From: Xiphias gladius
Taxonomy: Eukaryota > Chordata > Actinopteri > Istiophoriformes > Xiphiidae
Reading direction: 5' to 3'
NCBI RefSeq assembly: GCF_016859285.1
Contig: NC_053417.1
Coordinates: forward strand, 20,910,206-20,974,205
Length of the DNA: 64,000 nucleotides
Shown one piece after another: positions 1-12,984 of the stretch (position 1 is its first letter; each line of letters starts with the position of its first letter). The notes beneath the pieces are model-generated. The model saw only the letters and a list, made by a program, of their open reading frames with translations, was not told the DNA's origin and did no database searches. The position numbers were made by a program, and so were the translations under genes.

Positions 1-30
1 ACGGTCATTGTTACGTATTTTCTGTCCCAG

Positions 31-3000
31 GGTCTACAAGGAAAGGCTGGTGCAAAGGGATCTAAAGGAGAAGTTGTGAGTATTACAACCAAATAGAAAC
101 TTTAACCTTCAAGCTAAGATTAGGACCATGGAGGACAACTACTATCTTCTATCTTCTGTCTTCTATCTTTTACATCAGGGTGATCCAGGGAAGGCTGGGG
201 AGACAGGACCCTCTGGAGAGCCAGGTATTCCTGTATGTATCTGATGGGCTTTTGGGGGTATTACTGGATTACATTTTTACACAAGTTTCACATTTACCAA
301 CATGAAACTTTGACAATGTTGCGTCTGATCTCCTCTAAACTTTCCTGACTTGTCTACAACTTCTTTCCTCTACTCCCTTCAGGGTGAGATCGGCATCCCT
401 GGAGAGAGGGGGATAGCAGGACCCAGAGGAGTGGCTGTGAGTTAATGGTTACACTATAAACTAAAGTGTATATGTATCTGTTATCAAATTGCTGTGCTTC
501 TTGTATAGCTATAAAAGCTTCAAAAGCACATCTTTCATGACATTTAAAAATAATCTTTGCCCCATTTATAAGCCAAATTCTGAAACTTTCTGCTGCAGAT
601 GGCCAACTGCTAAATTTAACCAGTTTACAGAATTTAGACTCAGTCTACTATACTTTATATATAGTTCTAAAAACCAATTTGGATATTTGAATGCACAATG
701 ACTGAAAAATAAAAGGAATTAATATAAAGCACTCATCTTAAAATACCACATTGCATAGCAGCATACGGCATGAATATGAGATAAAACTGGAATAGAAGGA
801 TAATAAACTACTGGTCATTGAAATTAATGATATTCTGCTACAGAGGCACTAAGAGTATTGCTGCTGATTCAGTGGCTCGCTAAGGTGGAGTTGAGAGCAG
901 ATTTTCATAAAGGAGGAATTCATAAACAGAGGTTGTTTTTCACATCAGACCCTGCAGCGAGGAAAAAAAAATAAAACATCATAAGAATTAACATACTTCT
1001 ATTGCACACTGTACTGTATAATGAATCATACCTCACACAACCATCTAATCCATTTAGTCAATTTTTTTCTCTCAAATTTCCACAAGAAAAAAACGTCTTG
1101 TCCAAGAGGGATGTCATTAACGACCAGTTGTTTTACTACTATATGCGTTTCCTGGTACGATGACATGACAATGTCTATTTCCAACAGGGAGGTATTGGAC
1201 CAGCGGGCAACCCGGGGCCTCAGGGAGTGAAAGGCTATCAGGTCAGTTGTATGAAATCACTAATCATCATCAGTTCTTCTTAAAATTATTATTATTATTA
1301 TTATTTTTGGTTACCTTACTGACTTTGTGTGTCATCTGCTGCAGGGGGTAAAAGGATCCTTGGGGGATCCAGGTCTTCCAGGTCCAACAGGAATCCGTGG
1401 AGAGTTTGGTGAAAGGGTGAGTTTGACCTGTGTGACAATGTGAAATGTGTCCCAGGGTTTAATGCCACCTAGTGTAATTCCTGATACATCGTAGGGTTGC
1501 GACTAATTTATTTTCTTATAATAATAAAAACACATTCTCTCATTTATTATTGATTAATCTACCAGTTATTTTCTCAATTAATCAATTAACGATTTGGTCT
1601 GTAAAGTTCCCAGAGTCCATTATAATGTCCTACAATGTCTTATTTTGTCCAACCAACAGTCCGAAACCCAAAGATATCCAGTTTACTATCTTTGTAGACC
1701 AAGAAAGCAAGAAAATATTCAATTTTGAGAAGCTGGAAGAATTGTGGCTTTTTTATCTTAAAAAATGACTCAAAACAATTAATTGATCATCAAAATTAGT
1801 TGCAGAGTAACTTTCTGTCGATCACCCAATCGACTAATCACTCCAGTAATACATTATTTAAAAATCAAAAAAAAAAAAAAAAAAGGTATAAGCCCCAAAA
1901 ACTCAAAAAATGGCCATTAAGGGCCACACTTTAAGATTCACACATAAAGCTTTGACAAATGTGTCTGTACAGACACAGCAGAGATATGTAGCTGTCCAGC
2001 TTTCTTCATGGGAGGATACTGTATGGCAATAACCAGGTCGTCCCTCCTCAGTCAGTGGTACAAACTCAAACTGCAGCCAGGAGAGAGCTCAAACACAAAG
2101 CGGCCTCCTGTTCAGAATCTGAAGAAGGAACAAAGCCGGTCTTTATACCAGTCCTGGTCCCCCTCAAATAGCCCACCTCACTTCCCTTTATCCCCCCTTC
2201 CTTCTCCCACAGCCAGCCTTCTGCAAATGTCTCTACATGGCTCTCATTTATTCGCTTTCTCTCTCCTTCTTCAACCCCTATAGGGTCCAGTTGGAGCTTA
2301 TGGAGCTAAAGGAGAAATGGTAAATATTTCTGAGTCACTGACTGACTTGTGATAGTCTTCACCCACCTGTTTGAAGGTTATACGTGTGTAATTATTATTT
2401 CAGACGCTGTTACGTGGGTTTCATGACTACAAAACAACAGCCTGTGTTTTTGTTTTTCTTAGTGATGAAGCTGAAAGTCTTTTATCAGCTCAAGGGAGAA
2501 TTATAGAATATTCTCAGTCATGTACAAAACACACACAAAACCGAACTGGAGTTGTGTCAGATTTAATCAAATAACTCAGGATCTTATGTTGTCTTTGTAG
2601 GGTGTGGCAGGAAGTGATGGTTTACCAGGAGAGAACGGAGAACCTGTAAGTATTGTCTTTCATACATATTTTTTATTCTATATCCTCAGTCAGAATCCAA
2701 ACACAGTAATTTAGCAGTAATTAGTTTTAAAATGGATTCATGACTCTGCTGCCTTACTGCTGACTAGGAACAGAGGGAGAGAACTTATTACACCTATTTT
2801 AAAATCTTTAAACTGGTAGCCTGTCAGTTTTCATTTTTTAATTTAAAATTATTTTCCTTTTTTATAAAGCCTGTTTGGCCCCTCAGGTCTTCTGGCACAG
2901 GTCTTTTAGTTATACTGAAGTGCAGGATAAAAACTTTTGGTGAGACAGATTTTAGTTTTTATGCGCCGAGCCGTTGGTAAAGTCTGCTTGAGGATCTGAG

Positions 3001-6000
3001 AGCAGCCGAAGGTGCTGATGTCTATTTAGCCAGGCTTTTGACTATAATGTTTTACGTCCACTGATTAAATCTGATCATTAATTTTATTGTATTTATGCTC
3101 TAAAATGTTTGGGGGTGGGGTTTTGTGCCTTTAATTTTCTACTTTTTAAATCTATTTTATTGGTTCTATTATTTCACTTTTATTATTTCCATTTCTCATG
3201 TGCATTAGTCTCAAATTGTTTTACTGTTTATATTTGTACTCACATTATCAGCTTGTCAGTTATCTGTAAAGCACTTTGACATTTTTTGATGTCAAATCAT
3301 GCAGTTTTCACATATATTTATCTAAAATTATATCTTTTTTTCAGGGTCCCTTTGGACCAGTTGGACACAAAGGAGAGGTGAGCTACATCGCTGTTTTCAT
3401 TCACATTTTTTGTATTTTACTTGTTTTTACCCTCTAACACTTTTGCAGGGTTTCACACCTTTACATTAACCTGCTCCATCCAAACCATTTTTCTAATTTC
3501 CTAGTTTAAACCATTTATCCAATACTTTTAGCAAACTATTTCAATTGTTTTTATATTACCTTAAGCTAAATATTTTAACCATTTATCCATTATTTTTAGC
3601 TAACTGTTTGAACTGTTTAGCCATCATTTTTAGCCAACTGTTTCAAATTCACTGCTTGCTCTTCCACGCACTCCTAAAATATATGTTCAGGTGTTATAAC
3701 GGACTCAATATGAGCCTAACCCTACCCATAGCCCATTTTTTTTTAATTCAGTTTGTAATTTCTATTTTTTTTTTTCCAAATGAGTTGAACTACTCCACAG
3801 TCTTTCCATGTAACCCCAAGCAACTGCAGAAACACCTCCTGCGGTACAAGTACCCCTGGTTGGGAATCACTGCAGTAGATGTCTGTCTATGAGCACAGAC
3901 ACAGTTAGATGTTGTGTGTGGGTGTAATTAGCGGCACAAGTTTGTTCCAAACTCCCTCTGTCTCTGCTCCCTCACTGAACATTAAAAACTGGTGCCTTGC
4001 TCTGAGTTGTTGCCCACTCTTGTCATAGTCATTGCACATGATTTCAGCCTCACATTCCGGGTTTAATAGGATTAATTAGAGATAGGTATTGCTGCTTTAG
4101 CTTTACTGGCCTATTTGTTGTTATCACCACGAGGGAGAGACAAGTCAATTTAAGCTGCAGCACAATTTATGTAAATAGAGACAAAGGACTGATGAGCATC
4201 CCTCTCTTAGTCTCATATACCGTTTGCTGTGCTCGTTGGAGTAATTATCAGACAAAAAGTCGCCATATGAACCCCCCGTCGCATTGTCTCAGCAGACCCA
4301 GTTTGATCCTCGGCTGGTGTTTAGTCAATGATCAAATCAGAGGCTTATAGATGTTTTTAGCTCCAGTTAGAAATTCTTTTTTTTTTTTTTCATTTTTGCA
4401 AAATATAATGAGTTATTTAAAGGATAATGGTTGTTGATTATAGGCAGGGAAGCGGGGTGAACTGGGACCTAAGGGCGTGACAGGTCCACAGGGAGAGCTC
4501 GGTGCAAGAGGGCCTCCAGGAAAACAAGGGTCAATGGGCTTCCAAGGGGAACAAGGTGTGCCTGGAATTGCAGGAAAGACAGGTGTACCCGTGAGTGTTT
4601 TTCTTTTTTTTTTTTAAATATGTATAAAACTGTAAAAACCTTCTGACTGATGGAAGCATATCAAATGTTAACATTTTTTAATAAACTGCATGAATGAGGT
4701 CAAACTTAAAAATGTCTCTTCAGGGTAAACTGGCAAGTGAGCAGCACATCAGAGAGCTGTGCGGCTCAATGATTGATGGTGAGAAATCTTAATTAACCTT
4801 TGTCCATAATTCATTCCAGTGTTGAATAAAAAGGTAAGCTGGAAATTCACCTTGTGGTGTTTTCTATCACGCAGATCAGATTGCACAGCTGGCCGCTAAC
4901 CTTCGAAGACCCCTGACCCCTGGAATGGTGGGCCGCCCAGGCCCTGCTGGGTCTCCAGGACAGCCAGGAGTTGCTGGCTCTATTGGGCATCCAGGTGCCC
5001 GTGGACCTCCAGGGTACAGGGGACTGCCAGGAGAACTTGGAGACCCTGGTACCAGAGGTATGAAAAATGAAATCTCGATGGATTTTTGCTCTTTTATCAG
5101 TAGGAACACAAAAATCAACTGATCAATGCCTCTTCAGTTGTACCATGACATGATCTGATCAATGAAATCAGATTCTTTATGTAAAAGTACCAATTAACAA
5201 TGTAAAAATACTCTATTACAAGTAGAAGCCTTATATACAAAATCCTATTTGAGTAATAGTACATTAGTATTGTCAGCAAAATCTGCTTAATGTATCAAAA
5301 GAAAAAATTCTTATTCTGCATAAAAATGGCCCCTGTGACTGATACATTGTTATCTATTACACTATTAGGTAGTTAATACTGATCCATCAATGCATAAACA
5401 ATACATTGCTAGTTTAAAATACTGTATATACCGCCAGGTAGTGTAGTGCAGTGGTTCCAAACCTAAGGCTCCTGCAGTAAAAATTTGTTTTTACAACAGG
5501 TGATGTTGGTGAGCCAGGTGACAAGGGATCCACTGGCAAAGCCATTGATGGGCCCATTGGAGACCAAGGATACCAGGGTATGTGGCCTCACACAGCACAC
5601 TCTAATATGGGCTTTAACATTGTTCCCTACCAATTACAAAGTTACTATACTGTACATACAGATTTGTCACACATAGACATAACTAGGATTATTAATGGCT
5701 GCATTCCATTTAAATGTGCCAGATCCAGGGAAGGCAGACATTTGAATGGTTTACTGGCACAAATGGAACAGAGCTATCATTTATGTTATTGATTACACCT
5801 GTCACGATGTGAACGTATACTGTGTAAGAAAAGTCTACTTCGCTGCTAGTAACATTAACATCAAACCGGCATGACAGATTTTCTGATTGTCTTTCAACAG
5901 GGTTTAATATTTGATGCTAAATTGTTAGATCCATTTTGCAATTAAAATTAACTAAAATACTTTGCCACAGGTCTTCCAGGAGTACCTGGAATTGTCAAAG

Positions 6001-6155
6001 ATGGGCGTGATGGATCTCCAGGAGATCCAGGTGAGCCTGGAGAGCCAGGCAGAGTAGGTAGGACTGGGCACCAGGGACCTCCTGGAATCTGTGATACATC
6101 AGCCTGCCAGGGGGCATCAGTCGCTGGGAAATCCTCCAACCCCAAAAACCATTAA
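31..6155 (+). CDS. col9a3: Collagen type IX alpha-3 chain, 3' half (13 exons)
   Basis: Encodes the C-terminal 346 residues of an alpha chain of collagen IX, a fibril-associated (FACIT) collagen of cartilage matrix. Exons: 31-75, 179-232, 383-436, 1188-1241, 1345-1416, 2284-2319, 2601-2645, 3345-3377, 4444-4590, 4724-4778, 4875-5057, 5500-5577, 5971-6155. All have AG acceptors and GT donors, and phases match throughout. Exons before 4590 are unbroken Gly-X-Y triplets (COL2 domain). Then come NC2, COL1 with one triplet break (GIVKDG), and a short NC1. The C-terminal motif [11 protein letters not shown] and the NC2 motif IRELCG match my memory of vertebrate COL9A3 rather than COL9A1 or COL9A2. 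Conserved order with tcfl5 and dido1 supports the call. The gene starts left of the window. Confidence 0.93.
1493..1850. repeat. Dispersed repeat copy in col9a3 intron (family R1)
   Basis: Begins 'agggttgcgactaat' and ends near 'cccaatcgactaatcac'. It contains the string gtccaaccaacagtccgaaa. The same sentence-like block recurs near 8755-9240, 9430-9720, 50020-50220, 50820-50980 and 51880-52110. This is an interspersed non-coding repeat, probably a MITE-type DNA element judging by the AT-rich ends. The family name is unknown to me. Confidence 0.6.
4724..5057 (+). CDS. col9a3: col9a3 exons for NC2 and start of COL1
   Basis: Two exons (4724-4778 and 4875-5057) joined by an intron that splits a GAT codon. 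They encode the non-triplet NC2 segment, with the cysteine motif IRELCG, the helix-like stretch [13 protein letters not shown] and then a return to Gly-X-Y (COL1). In FACIT collagens NC2 is where the three chains are matched and disulphide-bonded. In mammals a glycosaminoglycan can attach in NC2, but on the alpha-2 chain. The 183-bp exon carries both the end of NC2 and the first COL1 triplets. Confidence 0.9.
5971..6155 (+). CDS. col9a3: col9a3 terminal coding exon (COL1 end and NC1)
   Basis: Starts after tttgccacag in phase 1. It encodes the last COL1 triplets and then NC1 with two cysteines ([11 protein letters not shown]), ending in a TAA stop at 6153-6155. The NC1 tail is about 20 residues, as short as in other COL9A3 chains. 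The minus-strand open frames over this exon are mirror images of the Gly/Pro codon bias and not genes. Confidence 0.92.
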
Positions 6156-7150
6156 ACATGACTTCCTGCAACCTGACGGAATCCACCCCAAGGAGGGAGG
6201 GTGAAAAGTGAGGGGAGGAAGAAATGAAAGAAGAGAGTGATCACAAAAATGTCCTCTTTATTTAAATACATGTATCACAAGATGGGAAGAGTAACATCAA
6301 CAGGTGTGATATTTTGAGAGGAATAGAGGAACATCCAAGGAGTAACATGAATACCAGAACAACTGAGAGACAAAAACATCACAATGACATCCAGAAATAA
6401 AGTGGACAGAGGCACGGAAGAGTGCAAGAGAACAACTGCATTGCTCCAAATACTATCACATAACAAGACTTGACTTACAAACAGCTGGAAAATGAATGAT
6501 GAGTCCTTTGTGTATAAAAACTTTGTACATGTTGTTTCCATGCCCCCATTACTTTGGTTAACATCCTTCTGGCAGATGACACTCTAAAAATAACAGTGAC
6601 TGTCTCTGAGGTGAAAGTGCATGTATCACAGCCCATTAGTGTAAATCACAGGTGTTACCTCAACATACAAGCTTACAGTGTAAAATATGGAAATACGTGC
6701 CAGAGGCAAAAAGCCTCTATCGGGGAGCTGTGTATGTATTTTAAAAGGAATAAAAAACAAACACCCAGGTGCCCAGACATTGTGTAGATTAATGCAAAAA
6801 AATTTTAAACTTTTGATAGTCTTTTTTACAGCTTGTTTTTTGTTTTGTTTTTTTAATTACATGTGAAGATGATTCTCTAGATTTGAGAATCAAAAACAAA
6901 ATAAAACTTGTGGATGCATAAATCAGACATTGTAAAATAAGTTGAAGAATCTTAGGGGCAAAGTAAAATAAAAAAATCATTTTTTTTCAATCTGCAATGA
7001 CAACATCCACTATGTACTACCAGTGCTGTAACTATTAAATATACATGACTTTAAATACTATTTATTATTTGTGGGTGACTGTTGTATGTACAGTAAGATG
7101 CTACAGCGACATGTTGTAAGAAAGAACAAATAAAGCCACTTTTCAGTAAA
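6156..7150 (+). other. col9a3: col9a3 3' UTR
   Basis: Non-coding sequence downstream of the col9a3 stop. It is AT-rich with no convincing exon. The best poly(A) signal is AATAAA at 7129-7134; an earlier one lies near 6902. The exact end is inferred. Confidence 0.55.
7129..7134 (+). terminator. col9a3: Probable poly(A) signal of col9a3
   Basis: Canonical AATAAA about 1 kb after the stop, followed by a T-rich stretch. Earlier signals could also be used. Confidence 0.45.
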
Positions 7151-7858
7151 ACATTACTCTTTTCTACATATCAAATGAACAGTCTTTACTTCAGAGTAAT
7201 ATGCTTAACACCATTAAAGTTAATAACCCCATTAATTCAGAAGGCAGCAACACTTATTTCCATTCAAAACTCTTAAATATATGATTAAAGACTAAATGTA
7301 TGTGGTCACGGAAACTGATCAACATACTGTATGAACAAAGTTTAATCAAAGTAAACAATTAAAAAAATATTCAAGTTAACAAAATTTGAATCAGGCATAA
7401 AAACTATGCAGATATAAATAAAATGAACTAAATCTATGATAGCTAAAGAGTTGAAATCGACTCATTAGAGCACTATCTCATCTGTTTTTCAAAGGGAAAC
7501 AGTGCCACCTGTTGATGATTCTATGAAAAACACCATTTTATCAAAAAATGCCGGCTCTCAAGGGGGGGGGGGAGTATCAGTGATAGAAGAAATGGCATGG
7601 CAATTCAACCCTAGCCTGATACAGTCTGGTCTTAGAGAACACCAACCATGTTTGAGCATCACATGGTCTGGGACTGAAAACCTTCCACTTTCTAAATCAT
7701 TGCAATGCAGTCAAAAGCAGAGCTCCATTCAAAGGGAGACTTTTTGTCATTTAAAATGTAACAACACATATCCAGACCTCATGGGACAATGAGGTTAATG
7801 GTTAAATGTACTCAAATATTTTGCTGATTTATTTGATAAAATAGTGTGGATGGGGGAG

Positions 7859-10800
7859 TCATTGCTCTACCGCAAGAGGAATGCTCAGAGTCTCGTCCAT
7901 CTCTCTGTGGATTAGGTCCTGGCCTGAACAAGGGCTGGATTTAAAAAACAGTCCTTTCTCATCAGTGAAAGCCTTCTGAAACTCCTGTAAAGGAGGAGAA
8001 CATAAGATTATTGTGGTTACTGACAAATTGTACCAGTGCTGTTCTATCTTAAGTTAGAGTCGATCTAGACTGCCCCTCCCCTATATTCCAGATGGTGGCG
8101 GTGTTGAACACTGTCAGCATGATGTGGTTCGAGGGCTTGTTTTAACTTGCACTCATGTATTTTTTAGTATGTAAATCACTTTTCACAGACTAAATAACTG
8201 CAAAACTAGACAACCCATCACATTAAAATAATAAACGTTATTTGATTTTATACTGCAAAACTAAGAGGAATTTGATTTGAATGCTCTAAATAACAAAGGT
8301 CATATAAAGTCTGCTGTAGTACTATAACCCAACAAGAGGAAATGTAATAAATCTCTCATCTTCCAGCCCCTGTTTTTGAGTCTCATATAATTTGGTTGCA
8401 GTTTGATCAAGCCAAAATATTTTTCATCAATCAATGTTTTAACTCCAAGATGAAACCACACAAACCTACCTCTTTGAAGGTGTCTCCATACGTTTTATTG
8501 ATGTACCTGAGGAAGGCAGTGGTCCACTGCAGGGTGGTTACTTTGTCTGTGTCTGAGTCACAGAATGGCACCAGCACGTTCAGCTCGTCACAGCACTTAC
8601 GAATCCTCTTCCTGCAGAGCGGCACAGGCAAAACAGATGTTTTTAATCAGTGTTTCTCAAACTTTACAGACCTGCGACCGTGTTCTTACATCCTGAAGTC
8701 TCGTGTCCCTACAGTTTATGTAGGACACCGTGGTATCTATCTATGACTGCAACTAACAGTTCTTTTCATGATTGCGTAATCTGCCAATTATTTTCTCAGT
8801 TAATCGATTAATTGTTTGGTCTATAAAACATCAGAAATCAGAGGCAAATGCACATCACAGTATCCTTAGAGATGGTTTTATTGGAGCAGGAGTCAAAAAA
8901 ACTAAAAATATTCCATTTACTATAATCTGCCAATTATTTTCTCAGTTAATCGATTAATTGTTTGGTATATAAAACATCAGAAATCAGAGGCAAATGCACA
9001 TCACAGTATCCTTAGAGATGGTTTTATTGGAGCAGGAGTCAAAAAAACTAAAAATATTCCATTTACTATAATGTAACCGAGAAAAAGTGGGGAGTTCTCA
9101 CATTTGAGAACCTGGACTCAGCAAATATTTGGCACTTTTGCTTAAAAATTACTTAAATAATTTTTTGAATATCGAAAAAGTTGTCAAGTAATTTTCTTTC
9201 GATCAACTTAACAATTGACCAGTTATTGCAGCTCCATATCTATCCAACCCTGTTTAATTTATCTTCAGTAAACATATATCTAACAAATCAAAAAACTACA
9301 CTTTAGGTCACGAACCAGAAGATCATAGATTCTGTTTAAAGAAGTACAGATGGGCTTTTTTTTTTAATAGAAAAAACATGGTTGCGGATTAAGTTGGTCC
9401 TTAGAGATTTGTGCTGTGTCTGGGTAAGGCAACAGGATCATTTTCATTACCAATTAATCTGCCAATTATTAAATCCAAGTTAATGACTTCATATAGTTTG
9501 TTTTGTCCAATCAACACTCCAGCACCCAAACATAATCAATTTACCATCGCATAAGACAAAGATGTACTTATAATCTGCGCACATAAGAAGCTGAAACTAG
9601 GAAATGTTTAGTAGTTGTTTTTTTTTTTAAATGACTTCAACAATAAATAGATTATCATAATATTTGATGATTAATTTTCTGTTTATCAACTAATTGATTT
9701 TCAAGTAATTGTTTCAGCTCTTTTGTAAATGCCCTTAAAAATTCCCACATGGAACAAAAATGTCCACAGCATGTACACTGTGTAACAGACGTTATTTCTG
9801 AAGCTGTGGACCTGAAAAACTCTCTTAACAGCCAGCAACCAAGAGCTGTGATCACCAGGCTTAGCTGCCACATACCTGCATATTTAATGTGAATAAAAAT
9901 GTACAGTAAAAAAATGTAAATAAATATTGCAGCATTGTTGGTTTTTTCCTCAAGGCAACCAAGGGCAATGCAGCAACACATTTTGAAACTCCTGGACTAA
10001 ACTAGTGAGTGTTGATTATGTAGGAAAAGTGTGTAGTGAATAAACAAGAGAATAATTTTGGGCACTGTCTGTAATGATGGCTGAGCTAAGCACATACACT
10101 TAAAAAAAACTACAATATATTACACTCCCAAAGTAATATACAAGCCCAGACAGAGCCTCACGTTGTGATTAAAAAGTAAATTAATATTTATCGAGTATTT
10201 CATCAGACCATGTCACAAATTGTGGAGGTTGCAGAGACACTTTCAGCTGTTAGTAATGGCTGCTCACCTGCGTTCCCTCTCCTTACTGTTGTGTCTCTCC
10301 TTGCGCTGGCTAAGTGACATACAGGATCTAGCTTGTTTCCTGGTGCTGCTCCCTGATTCTCCAGCTGAGTCGGGTGCAGCCTTTGCAGCCTTGATGGGTT
10401 GAGAGCTGCGGGCGCTACCACGCTTTCTCGAGGCAGCAGGTGTCACCACATCATCTATGAAAAAATATGAGTGTGTATTAGACTTAGTTAGATCCAAACT
10501 TGACATGTATTTGCAGTGCAGTATTGCGGACAACAACAAAATGACTACAGTTTTTGAAAAAAGTTAGCTTTAGAGTACTTATTATTACTTTCTATGTCCA
10601 CAAGCTGCTTCTCTCTTGTTAGGTTGCTGCTACTGGTATAGTGAGCTTTTGCAACAACCATCTCCGGGCAAAAATTAAATGAAAAACTCTTGGGGATGAT
10701 TATACCCTGGTGCTTGTTAGGTTCAACCATGTGAGGAATATGCCCAATCACCTGAGATTAAAACAGACACAAATTATTAAACAACGAATTCTGCAATAGA

Positions 10801-11669
10801 GCTACAATAAAAATGCATGTTGATATATTTTTCACCCCACCTGACCACACATGTTGGTGACAGGGTTAAAGACACCCCCTACATATGGGCTGGAAACCTC
10901 AAAAGGATTTGCTCTGTCAGTTTTCATCCACTTCTGCATTTGCGGATGTATGACTGCCTCTTGAGCCTCTGCAGACTGCTGAAGTATTGTCAAAAAACTG
11001 AAACACAGCGACAGAGATTTTGTGAATTCCATGAAAATGAATACATCCGCATTATATAGCAATGAAGTATATTAGTGAGGCGTACTTGCTGAGAACAGCT
11101 GACTGAATATCCTTCTGTCTTGCACTGTCAGCAGACACGGCGTTGAACCTTTTCTCCAAGCAAACTCTGGCAGCTGATCTGGATTGCTTCTGTGAGGATG
11201 TGCTGCTGTTGGCAGGCGGTTTAGTCGGACTTTCTTCCCCTCTGACTCTGGCCAGCACAAACCCTGGGACCTCTCCATAGGAAGCTGGCGTCTTTTCTCC
11301 TGGCATCACCAGACAGTGTTCATCAGTCGAAGTTGACAAGTCAATAGCTTGAGTGGTTGTGACGGGAGAAATCATTGTGGATCCAGTGGCGTCCGTAGCC
11401 CTCACCGAAGCAGGGTGAGGTCTGGCATCTGGCCCATCTGGAGGCCCAGCTTGCGCCTCCATGTGCGCCTGGATAAGGTGCTGAAGGTGTGTATATTCGA
11501 CCTCTGTCATCTCCATCAGGCCAAGCTCAGTTCCTAACATCTGCCCCTGATCATGTGTCAAACATCCACCTTGGCTCAAAATCAGCCCAACAGAGTCACA
11601 GGTGAGGTCTCTGGATGAAGGTGAAGGTGATACATGGATGCTTTTAAAAGCTGAGGAAAATGCTGACAT
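7859..11669 (-). CDS. tcfl5: Transcription factor-like 5 (bHLH), complete coding region
   Basis: Encodes a 452-residue basic helix-loop-helix transcription factor, close to the human length of about 500. In transcript order the coding exons are 11669-11086, 10997-10841, 10751-10589, 10454-10268, 8611-8470 and 7984-7859. Phases agree at all five junctions and the total is 1359 bases. Near the N-terminus, EMTEVEYTHLQHL matches the conserved TCFL5 N-terminal block, and LEKRFNAV a second one. The bHLH spans roughly residues 345-405: basic region RKERHNSKERERR, then RIRKCCDELNVLVPFC and DKVTTLQWTTAFLRYI. TCFL5 is known as a testis/germ-cell-enriched nuclear factor binding E-box-like sites. It lies tail-to-tail with col9a3, as in human. 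The ATG at 11669-11667 lies eight bases after an AG acceptor, so exon 1 is non-coding. Confidence 0.95.
8470..8611 (-). CDS. tcfl5: tcfl5 exon 5: helix-loop-helix
   Basis: The 142-bp exon finishes a split AGG codon from the basic region in the previous exon (10268-10454). It encodes RKCCDELNVLVPFC, the loop, and TTLQWTTAFLRYI, the two amphipathic helices used for dimerisation. The acceptor is gctctgcag and the donor gtaggt. The preceding exon supplies the DNA-contacting basic region. Confidence 0.93.
8781..9072. repeat. Tandem duplication, two 146-bp copies
   Basis: Copy 1 is 8781-8926 and copy 2 is 8927-9072. By eye they differ at one position (tctata versus tatata near 8822/8968). The unit lies inside an R1-type dispersed repeat in a tcfl5 intron. 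Near identity points to a recent duplication. Confidence 0.9.
9430..9720. repeat. R1-family dispersed repeat in tcfl5 intron
   Basis: Contains 'ttgttttgtccaatcaac' and 'cccaaacataatcaatttac', and ends in 'gtttatcaactaattgatt'. This parallels the copy at 1493-1850. Confidence 0.5.
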
Positions 11670-11676
11670 CTTTTAA

Positions 11677-12290
11677 TCTGGAGATAGGACAGAAATGGAG
11701 TAAAGTTTTACTTGTTTTACGTCTCCACCACATCCCATAAAATATACCGAGACTTCAACCTGCTGCGGTGCTCCCTAGAGGCCGACTCAAACTTAGTGTT
11801 ATTAAAAATATATTTATGAACGTAGCAGAATTCAATTAAGCACCAACAAACCAACACTAAAAATGCTGATATTAATATATATATATAAAACTCCACGATA
11901 ATTAGTCGAGAAATTATAAAATTTCAAAAGCCAGCGCTTCAATTTACGTTAGCAAAAGAGGAACGTTAAGCTAGTAAACTTGCTTAAACGTTGGCATGTG
12001 CCTGCTAACAAACTCTCCATCTTTATATAATTAAGGTGGAGAGGTTGTTAGAGGTTGTTATTTTCAATAGTCAATTATAAAGCCGTCCATTTTATACGGG
12101 CTGGACTCTAAACAAGCGGCCGTTATTGTCCGGTTTTCTTTATTGCCCTTTCTGTCGGTTCTTCAACTTACTTTAGTACCAGCTGCCTGCTCTATGGCCG
12201 CGGTGGTAACAGACGTTGGTGTCCAGCTCCCGGACGTCGTCAGGCTTCGGCCTTCACAGCCTAAGCCTCGGGTAATTTAAAGGTGTTATA
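11677..12290 (-). promoter_or_regulatory. tcfl5: tcfl5 5' end: non-coding exon 1, first intron and CpG-rich promoter
   Basis: A minus-strand exon is inferred to end at 12172 with a consensus donor GTAAGT (12171-12166). It would splice to the acceptor ctatctccag just before the exon starting at 11677. 12100-12290 is locally rich in CpG, unlike its surroundings. An ETS-type palindrome TTCCGGAA lies at 12315-12322. The transcription start is not visible but should lie near 12200-12300. Confidence 0.5.
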
Positions 12291-12984
12291 TTTTGTACAA
12301 AAAAAAATTGCGTGTTCCGGAATCCGAAATGTTATGAACATTTTTTTCTTTTTTTTTTAAAGACAGCGATGTAACTACGGACATTTACTCTATTACTTCA
12401 CCGAAGCACAGGTAAGATGTTCGTTTTGTGCCTCGGTGTTTCCCGTTCCATTGGCTACCACTCCACTATCAGAGGGAAATACTTCACTTTTGTCCGCTAA
12501 TAAAATATGCGCTTTTTCACAGTACATAAAGTAGGTGGAGGAAGTACTCGGCAATGACACCGCGTAAAAGTTCTTCTCTCGAGTCAAAGTACAAAAATAT
12601 TAGTGGGCTATCAACATATACTCGAAGACCCAAATGTTAAAATACTCAGAATGGGTCATTTCAGAATATATATCGCATTATTGAATTTCTATAAAGGAGG
12701 TTATAAATTTAGCTATGCAGCTGGCTAGTTTAATCTGTAATAATACATTATGTTATATTTAGTATAAATAATCTGTAACTAGTAAAGCTTTATAATAAAT
12801 GTAGTGGTGTAGGAAGTGCGGTGATTGTCTCTGAAATATAGTGGCACTGAATTGCAAAGTAGCATAAAGTGGAATTACTCAGTTTATTTTGTCATTTTAC
12901 AGGAGCACATAGCCTGCATCAGTGCACAAGTTTCATTTTTACTGTTGTAGCTACTGTATAGTAAAGATGCTAAGTAGTTTAGTC

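Noticed and set aside
2008..2283. 91-codon plus-strand frame in a col9a3 intron
   Set aside because: It ends at the splice acceptor of exon 2284-2319 and is low-complexity, pyrimidine-rich intron sequence.
4876..5118. Collagen-like minus-strand frame (also 5948-6145)
   Set aside because: Reverse complement of Gly-Pro codons in real col9a3 exons also gives Pro/Gly triplets.
11349..11537. Plus-strand frame over tcfl5 exon 2
   Set aside because: Shadow of the minus-strand coding exon.
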